Shown piece by piece: positions 58,300 to 64,000 of a stretch of 64,000 bases of DNA (position 1 is its first letter; every line of letters starts with the position of its first letter). The stretch is from NCBI GenBank assembly GCA_963377175.1, contig CAUJNA010002757.1:804569-868568 (forward strand). The letters run 5' to 3'. The stretch comes from Effrenium voratum. Its lineage: Eukaryota > Sar > Dinophyceae > Suessiales > Symbiodiniaceae. The translations under genes and the position numbers were made by a program. A model generated the notes under the pieces. It was not told where the DNA came from. It did no database searches and worked only from the letters and a program-made list of their open reading frames with translations.

Positions 58300-59850
58300 T
58301 ACGGGCGAATCAAGGGCGACGGCAAACGAAGGAATGGCACCTCTGCCTCTGAACGAGAGACAGCGCTGCGGAAGTCAAGTACTTTCAAACAGGGCCTTTG
58401 GTAGTCCCTGGAAAAAGTTGCTGGAAAATAGTACCATTTGAGCAACTTGAGTACTTAGATGAATTTTTTCCCCACCAGAAACCGGCGGTTGCCCTTTGGT
58501 AGTCCCTGGAAGACACATAGGAAGTCCCTGAAAGCGGAGGAGTTCCAACGACCGGATCGGGGCAAATTCGGCCCAAGACCAAAGAAACCGCATGGCCGTT
58601 GTCTGCGGGGCGACGAATTCGCCCCAAAGTCGCGAGCTTCAGTGATTCAACGCGCCTTTGCCTACCAGGGCCCGGCCAAACACACACACACACACACAAA
58701 TGACTTCGCCGGCAGACATCTGGAGTGGGCTATCATCTGGCCCGGAAACTCTCTTTCACAGCTCGCCTGATATCATCGCAAAGGGTGCTGCTTCAGCCCT
58801 TTGTCAAAGGGAATGGTAGGGGCTTCTGAGAAAAGCCATTATGGAAACATCTCCAGGAAGGCCCAGGAAGAATGTCAGACTGCCTCCAGATCTTGCCCAA
58901 TCCTCAAGACGGTACTGGACAGGGTGGGAAAACCCTCATGTGACAGTGAACTGTGTTTCTCATTCTTAGGATGCCCTACAAATAGATTATATTTACTCTC
59001 CGGCAACAAACCTCCCAAAAGAAACGCCTCCAATGAACAAAGAGGTCTGGGCGGAATGGTTCCGAGGCTTTTCCAGGCCCAACCCCTAGAGGCCACGGCT
59101 GTCTTCCAATTCCATGGCTGCAAGGCCAAACTGGAATTGGACCCTTTGGACATCATTTACTTCGGGTGTCAAACGTAGAGGCTTCGCATTCCAGCCATCA
59201 AAACTCACAAGCGATTCAGGAAACTGTGCGTTGCCATGACCCTTGAGCCAGTGAGTCACGCTGAAAAAAAAGGGGGAAAACAGTTCAGCTGACAAGTGAG
59301 CGCTCGCGTGTGCATGTGTGTGTGTGTGTAATTTGTCCTGAGTCCTGAGTCTTGCACATATGTGTGTGTGTGTGTGTGCGTGCGACACCCACAGCAGAGG
59401 GCGGCACGGGTTGGTCGCTGTGTGTGTGTGTGTTGTGCGGGGGTTGTGCCACCAATAAGAGGGCAGCAACGGTTGGTCGCAGTTGAAACCGAGGAGCCTA
59501 TCAACGCTTGGTTTCAAATGGTCACATTCGCTGGTTCAGCAAACAAAACTTGTAGTTTCTAAAAGATCTACAGTGCTAAGGTTCCACCATCAGCCAAGCG
59601 AATCCACTCCGTCCAATATCATCTTGAGCCGAATGACTCGCGACGAGGCGATTGAGGACACAGAGCTAAACCAATTGGAAAAGAGGACCCTGAGCCCTCG
59701 GAAATCCGGTCCTTTGGCTGAACCTCCAATTTGAACCTCGGGCCTGCGCCCTGCGCTTCCATAGCAAACGACCAGTGGCTCAGAGTCATTCCCTCAACCC
59801 CGACCTAAGCAAAAGGAGCGGATGTGGCTTGTCAGATATTCACAACTCAA
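58300..59850. other. Intergenic stretch
   Basis: Contains a CA run near 58680, GT/GTGC runs at 59310-59440, and no convincing exon. A plus-strand open frame at 58801-59178 has no motif. Confidence 0.4.
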
Positions 59851-59856
59851 GCGAGA

Positions 59857-59985
59857 TACTGTGGATGGACGAAATCCCTTCGCACGACTTTGAAACCCTG
59901 GGACACCATTGCTTGTTGGTATTTGTGGGGGGAATCGTCCTTCCAGGGTTTCTTAGGTGGTGCAGGAGTTCGTCCATCCACAGTA
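59857..59985. repeat. MITE-2 copy at the left of a large duplicate
   Basis: TACTGTGGATGGACGAAATC to GTTCGTCCATCCACAGTA; the first part of the segment also present, inverted, at 16.4-16.7 kb. Confidence 0.8.
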
Positions 59986-60188
59986 GGGAACAGCCCACGA
60001 AATTCATTTTGAGCTCCCAAACTCTCTCTTTCCGGATCGGTGGCTATGAGTCCCCGATGTCACTTGTCACACAAACGTGTGCATGGTGACCCCTGCTTGA
60101 TTCAACCCAGCTCATGAAGGGGGGGGGGGTGGTCCGTGGGTGTAGTGGGGAATCATCATTGTTGGAGGGGAGCGCCCATTTTTATTAA

Positions 60189-60337
60189 TACTGGGGATGG
60201 ACGAAATCCGTTCGCACCACTTTGACACCTGCTTGAAACCATTGTTTGTTGGTAGTTGCAGGGGAATCGAATCATTCCGTTGGTTTTTTTAAGAACTGTG
60301 CTGCGATTTCCGGAAACTTAGCACCCATCCACAGTGG
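60189..60337. repeat. MITE-2 copy
   Basis: TACTGGGGATGGACGAAATC at the left and CACCCATCCACAGTG at the right; interior similar to the copy at 53136. Confidence 0.7.
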
Positions 60338-60522
60338 GACCCGTTGATTCATCCGGGGTCAACACTCCTCGGTAAGAACGGTCATAGTCAAGGCGCGCCT
60401 TTTCCACTTGGTTCCACCTGCCTTGCCCCAAATCACGAATTGGGTGTTAAAGTAGGGGGACCGCCAAGACAATGGCTTTCCCGTTGGTGTCCGATTAAAG
60501 CCATCCCCAAAAGGGTACCCTC

Positions 60523-60561
60523 AAACAAACAAACAAACAAACAAACAAACAAACAAACAAA

Positions 60562-60601
<40 letters not shown>
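60523..60601. repeat. AAAC repeat then CA repeat
   Basis: About 10 CAAA units followed by about 18 CA, the same arrangement as at 48443. Confidence 0.9.
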
Positions 60602-60602
<1 letters not shown>

Positions 60603-60604
60603 AA

Positions 60605-61020
60605 ACTCCAAATGGAGAGTGCTAACCTTTCGAGTACAACTGATGAGTCTCGAGTACAACTGATGAGTCTCGAGTACAACTGGGGACAAACCCCATCGGC
60701 TTGCTGGTCACTTGGCTTCCCTGTAGTTACTTCAACAGGGAAACAAGGAAGCAACAGCGGTTCAGGGGGGGACCAAAAGGACGTTCAGAGCATCACGACT
60801 TTCTCAAAATGCAGGTACGTCCAGAAGGCGTCCCTTCCGGATTTCACGACCAAACCATCACTGTCTTCGTTGGGCAGTGAGTGATGGCGATCCACTGCCC
60901 CCCTGCTGAGAAACCGAAAGGGTGGTGACAGGGCATTCTGTCACTCCGCACACACACGCCCCTCAACGAGGGGCGAGGAGTCTCCTTTTCCGCAGGAAGA
61001 TCACATGTTCAACCCCGTGT
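60605..61020. other. Intergenic stretch before the tandem gene array
   Basis: Starts with three copies of a 20-bp unit (GAGTACAACTGATGAGTCTC, near 60634-60680). Otherwise nothing recognisable. Confidence 0.4.
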
Positions 61021-61022
61021 CC

Positions 61023-61364
61023 CTATCGTTGACCAAAAAATCCACCGCGGCGAGGGGAACGAGAAACAGCCCTAAACCGCTCAGAAGACGGGAACGAGAG
61101 ATCACCACGTTGAGCATTACGAGTGTCGCCATAGAGGACTGAAGCGAGTTGTGAAGCAGTCGAGAGATCACCATGAGAAAACGGAGTAGCATAGGTGAAC
61201 GTCTCCTCAACTGGAATGGCATCGGAATTCCGAACTTCACCAAGAGATTGATCATGCGAATGATGAGTTGTGAAGGACTCCATTCGAGACAGAATGCGCT
61301 GGTATCCCTGATGCTGCCAGTCGCGGATGTTCCATGCCTGACCGTGCTCACCAGTGTAGCCCAT
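61023..61364 (-). pseudogene. Tandem family member 4, 3' part after a frameshift
   Basis: This frame carries GQAWNIRDWQHQGYQR, which aligns with the YRDW..RGYQR block of the other copies. The matching upstream half lies in another frame (61348-61653), which stops at a TGA at 61348. The two overlap by about 16 bases, so a single small indel separates them. Either a pseudogene or a sequence error. Confidence 0.5.
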
Positions 61365-61653
61365 TGGGATCAGTCACCCGCTGCCATTCCCGAAAAGAAT
61401 TGTCTGGTAGATCAGGTACAGTTTCTCCGTGGTGCCATCGCTGAGGCTGTCCTGCAGTGTAGATCCGCACCCACTCCTGATCCTGCCAGACCGAGTATTC
61501 GAGCCATGGGTGCTGCTTCGAATCCTCGATGTCCATGTCGAAGTAAGAGGCAAGGCGTATCGCGGGCTCCGATCCAGCTGATAGAGGAACAGGCACCATG
61601 CACAACCATGTACAAGCAACAACCAAGCAAGGTAATGCAAGTGTGGAAACCAC
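61348..61653 (-). pseudogene. Tandem family member 4, 5' part
   Basis: Minus strand, starting with a signal-like segment (MVSTLALPCLVVACTWLCMV), then a QEWVRIYTAG block and FREWQRV, matching EW.RIY.PG and YREWR.. of the paralogues. It then hits a stop before the YRDW block, which continues in another frame. Confidence 0.5.
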
Positions 61654-61686
61654 CCTTATTTTGTATGCTACCCCACTCGCGTGCGT

Positions 61687-62268
61687 CTAGTCCTCATTTA
61701 GCTCGAAGATAGGTCTCGCCTTGGCTTTGCAGCTGTCGGGAGGATTAACAGGCCGGTATGGGTCGGAGACCCCAACCGTCTCCGATGGTGTGATTCCACG
61801 TGATGCACGTACAGGTTGATGAAGTTGGGAAGCGTGACGTGCGCGAGCTGTCAGTTGTTGAGAAATCCCCTCTTGGAGACGAGTCAGTTCTTCGGTAGAG
61901 AAATCCGCCGCATCCGAGGATCTAAGGATCGCTTCTAACATCTGCGGTGACATACTCAATGCCGCGGATTGCGTGGCCACGCTGTGATGATCAGGAAAAG
62001 ACATAGAATCAAAGTCATGACCAGCTTGAGGGGCAGCGACTCTCCGATAGCCCTCTGTGGCCCAGTCTCTTTTGTACCACATGGTGACATTGAGCTGCTC
62101 ACCGTCTTGGTCCGGGTTGGGAGCATAGAACTCCCTCCACTCTCTATACGTGTGCGGTGGAGGTGGAGCATCATGTTCTTCATGTGGAGTCCATGATCCC
62201 GGATGAAAGATCTTGACCCACTGGGCATCTGGTTGTTGAGGATCCGGACACCATTCCAGCCACGGCAT
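61687..62268 (-). CDS. Tandem family member 3, small protein of unknown function
   Basis: About 193 residues from a methionine at 62268 (the open frame extends up to 62451 through a hydrophobic stretch). It has QWVKIFHPGSW, TYREWREFY and YKRDWATEGYRRV in the same order as the paralogues. It carries an extra C-terminal tail of about 90 residues with a likely amphipathic helix (EELTRLQEGISQQL). Single open frame, no intron needed. Family not recognised. Confidence 0.55.
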   Translation of the reverse strand: MPWLEWCPDPQQPDAQWVKIFHPGSWTPHEEHDAPPPPHTYREWREFYAPNPDQDGEQLNVTMWYKRDWATEGYRRVAAPQAGHDFDSMSFPDHHSVATQSAALSMSPQMLEAILRSSDAADFSTEELTRLQEGISQQLTARARHASQLHQPVRASRGITPSETVGVSDPYRPVNPPDSCKAKARPIFELNED

Positions 62269-62450
62269 GACAACGCAAACCCGGAAAGACAAATTGATAG
62301 GTGTACGGCTGCAGACAACAATTACTGAAAGAGAAACAACTGCCACAGTGCAAGAAATCACTTTTGCAGCAATGCACGGCTCCGGTATCGAAGTCAATCT
62401 CCCGAATCGAATTGAACTGAACAGACTCCCCAGGAAGGCGAGGACGAGCA

Positions 62451-62879
62451 TCAGCCACCATCCGAGTTGGAGGATGCCGATGAAGAGGTCAATCCAGCGT
62501 ACATGAGGTCCGGTGCGCCCGAAGCGAAAACTGGCCGCGCAATGCTAGGGTGTGGGCGACCCAGCCGTTGGTATCCCCTGGTGACCCAGTCTCTATAATG
62601 CCAAGTATAGAAGGATGCATAAGATACCGGCTGCGAAACAGCACCTGTATTGGTGCCGCCTGTGCTATCCCTCGGCCAATACACTTCGAAGTGGTAAACC
62701 TTGCGCCATTCCCGATAGATGGTTGAGTCATCCGGGGCTGGTCCCAAGGTGTTCTCGGCGACTGGATGCCACGGACCCGGTACATAGATCCGAATCCATT
62801 CTACACTCGTATTCGCGGGGCCATTGACGATGTCGTAGTCAAAGTAGCGAGGCAGGACCCATCGTGCTGCGCCATACAT
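62451..62879 (-). CDS. Tandem family member 2, small protein of unknown function
   Basis: About 142 residues from MYGAARW. Blocks in order: VEWIRIYVPGPW, YREWRKVYHFEVYW, DSTGGT, YTWHYRDWVTRGYQRLG. Closest to member 1. The serine-rich tail ends SSSASSNSDGG. A start five codons upstream is possible. Confidence 0.6.
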   Translation of the reverse strand: MYGAARWVLPRYFDYDIVNGPANTSVEWIRIYVPGPWHPVAENTLGPAPDDSTIYREWRKVYHFEVYWPRDSTGGTNTGAVSQPVSYASFYTWHYRDWVTRGYQRLGRPHPSIARPVFASGAPDLMYAGLTSSSASSNSDGG

Positions 62880-63039
62880 TGTACAATTGAACATATCAAC
62901 CAGGTAAACCGCTCAGAGTCAAATGAAAGCGGCGAACAGCTGGAGACGGAACGCACAACGCCAAGCAAGACAACCCAACATGGAATCGCATACAAAGCAA
63001 GCACAACCGCGTCATTTTATCCGACATGTTGCTCAAGTA

Positions 63040-63462
63040 TCACTCCGAATCGTTCCACTGATCATAGAATGGTGGTGGTGACGGCTCTCGCCACGCCCCA
63101 TCCGGAACCGATGAGTCCACCGAGGAATTGGCGTCTGCATTCACGAGCATCGCGAGTCCAATGGCTGGTAAAGGAGCTCCAAGTCGTTGATACCCTCGTG
63201 TTTGCCAGTCTCGGTACTCCCACACGTGGTAGGACACATACGAACTGGGCGTGACAATGGGATCCGTTGTTGTTCCTCCGGTGCTGTCTTCGGACCAGTA
63301 CACTTGGAAGCGATATGACCTGCGCCACTCCCGATACGTGGAAGCGTAGACCGGGTCGAGCACTGGAGCATCATCGGGACCGGGTCGCCACGTGCCCGGT
63401 GAGTAAATTCGAATCCATTCCACTCCTCTGTCGATCTGGTACTCGAAATATTGAGGGTTCAT
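63040..63462 (-). CDS. Tandem family member 1, small protein of unknown function
   Basis: About 140 residues from MNPQYFEY. Blocks: VEWIRIYSPGTWRP, YREWRRSYRFQVYW, EDSTGGTTT, YHVWEYRDWQTRGYQRLG, then an acidic proline-rich tail. An upstream ATG at 63561 would add 33 residues that could act as a signal sequence. Rich in W, Y and R, compact and intronless. I do not recognise the family. Confidence 0.6.
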   Translation of the reverse strand: MNPQYFEYQIDRGVEWIRIYSPGTWRPGPDDAPVLDPVYASTYREWRRSYRFQVYWSEDSTGGTTTDPIVTPSSYVSYHVWEYRDWQTRGYQRLGAPLPAIGLAMLVNADANSSVDSSVPDGAWREPSPPPFYDQWNDSE

Positions 63463-63617
63463 AGCGGCAAGACAGGCTATCGCGCGGCCGCTAAAAGCAA
63501 TCGAAAATCTGCGGCGAAGACACACATGCAATGACAACCGCGCGCAGCTGAAGGGATACAAGGCAACTTTTCAAACTCAAGGTGAGACACAGCAGCGAGG
63601 TTTGTAATATACGACGC

Positions 63618-64000
63618 CTAAGCTTCACCGCCGTTGATGCCGCGCACACCTGCAATGATAATGTCCTGGTCGTTTACGATCACAAGGGGAAAGACATTTC
63701 CGCCCATGGCGCAGGAAGGCATGACAGTAATGCTTGCAATTTGCCGATGGGGACAGCGATGGACGGCCAGCACGTTTGGAGGGGAACACGGTAAAGGGCC
63801 GCCGAGATCTCCGCGGTGCAGAAGCGGATGCTGTCCGAGATCGTTTGGATGAACGCCCTGGACTGCGTAGCTCTTCATCACGGGAATGGTCAGTGCTGTA
63901 GATCGAGCGGCGTGCGCGCTGCGATTTCGATGTGGCAGGGCAGGATTGTACGCGAGGAGCAGAGATCGAGGGGCTCCGTACTGAGGGCATAAACTGTGGG
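63618..64000 (-). CDS. Partial open frame at the right edge
   Basis: A minus-strand frame is open from the window edge to a stop at 63618, about 127 codons. It contains ALTIPVMKSYAVQGVHPNDL and ends GINGGEA. An overlapping frame (63625-63990) is arginine- and serine-rich. Which is real is not settled. No family recognised. Confidence 0.3.
   Translation of the reverse strand, partial: HSLCPQYGAPRSLLLAYNPALPHRNRSAHAARSTALTIPVMKSYAVQGVHPNDLGQHPLLHRGDLGGPLPCSPPNVLAVHRCPHRQIASITVMPSCAMGGNVFPLVIVNDQDIIIAGVRGINGGEA

Noticed and set aside
60634..60680. CTGATGAG repeated, resembling a hammerhead ribozyme core
   Set aside because: The GAAA element and pairing stems are missing; it is part of a 20-bp tandem repeat.

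Overview
This window looks like nuclear DNA of a dinoflagellate. The closest general match is a Symbiodiniaceae or Polarella type genome, but I cannot name a species. The reasons are: very short coding islands in long introns; proposed introns that use GC and GA as well as GT donors, with acceptors often AG followed by G; all supported coding on one strand; telomere-like TTTAGGG-type sequence inside introns; many small terminal-inverted-repeat elements; and many microsatellites. No bacterial operon, rRNA operon, CRISPR array or complete transposase gene was seen.

From about 57.9 kb leftwards past the left edge, I read one giant minus-strand gene. It opens near 57873 with an ATG in a GCCGCCATGG context and a signal-peptide-like N terminus. 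It then runs through about 45 mini-exons, mostly 35-120 bp and about 3 kb in total, separated by introns of roughly 0.3-3 kb. The exon peptides share recurring patterns: a strand ending in AP.GF.F, a V.NP...P..W pattern, and an F.V..GG pattern. This suggests a very long secreted or surface protein built from repeated beta-rich modules. The gene has no 3' end here. Exon edges are proposals read by eye; about half of neighbouring exon pairs agree in codon phase, and some donors were chosen using phase.

The introns are packed with non-autonomous elements in at least six families. MITE-1 has CTAGGTCCTCCAGTAG termini and about 14 copies. MITE-2 is a foldback element with TACTGTGGATGGACGAAATC termini. 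MITE-3 has GGGTGTGGGTCAAAA termini. MITE-4 has TAATGTTGACCCAGG termini. A repeat bounded by AAACCCGG and MITE-6 are also present. MITE-1 and MITE-2 termini carry GT at the start and AG at the end, which makes them candidate introners. Between 46.3 and 48.1 kb lies a satellite island: a 14-bp array, a tRNA-like segment, a 73-bp array, and two opposed 13-bp arrays that can form a long hairpin.

From 58 to 61 kb is an intergenic stretch with two MITE-2 copies, a large inverted duplicate of a segment at 16.4-16.7 kb, and microsatellites. From 61.0 to 63.5 kb the texture changes to compact DNA without MITEs. It holds four tandem minus-strand paralogues of an unrecognised small protein family with EW.RIY, YREW and YRDW..RGYQR motifs; the last copy has a frameshift. 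An open minus-strand frame runs off the right edge.

Intervals of more than 300 bases not listed below are intron or intergenic DNA in which I saw only degenerate repeats, simple sequence or nothing recognisable. All functional statements are inference from sequence reading; no database search was possible.
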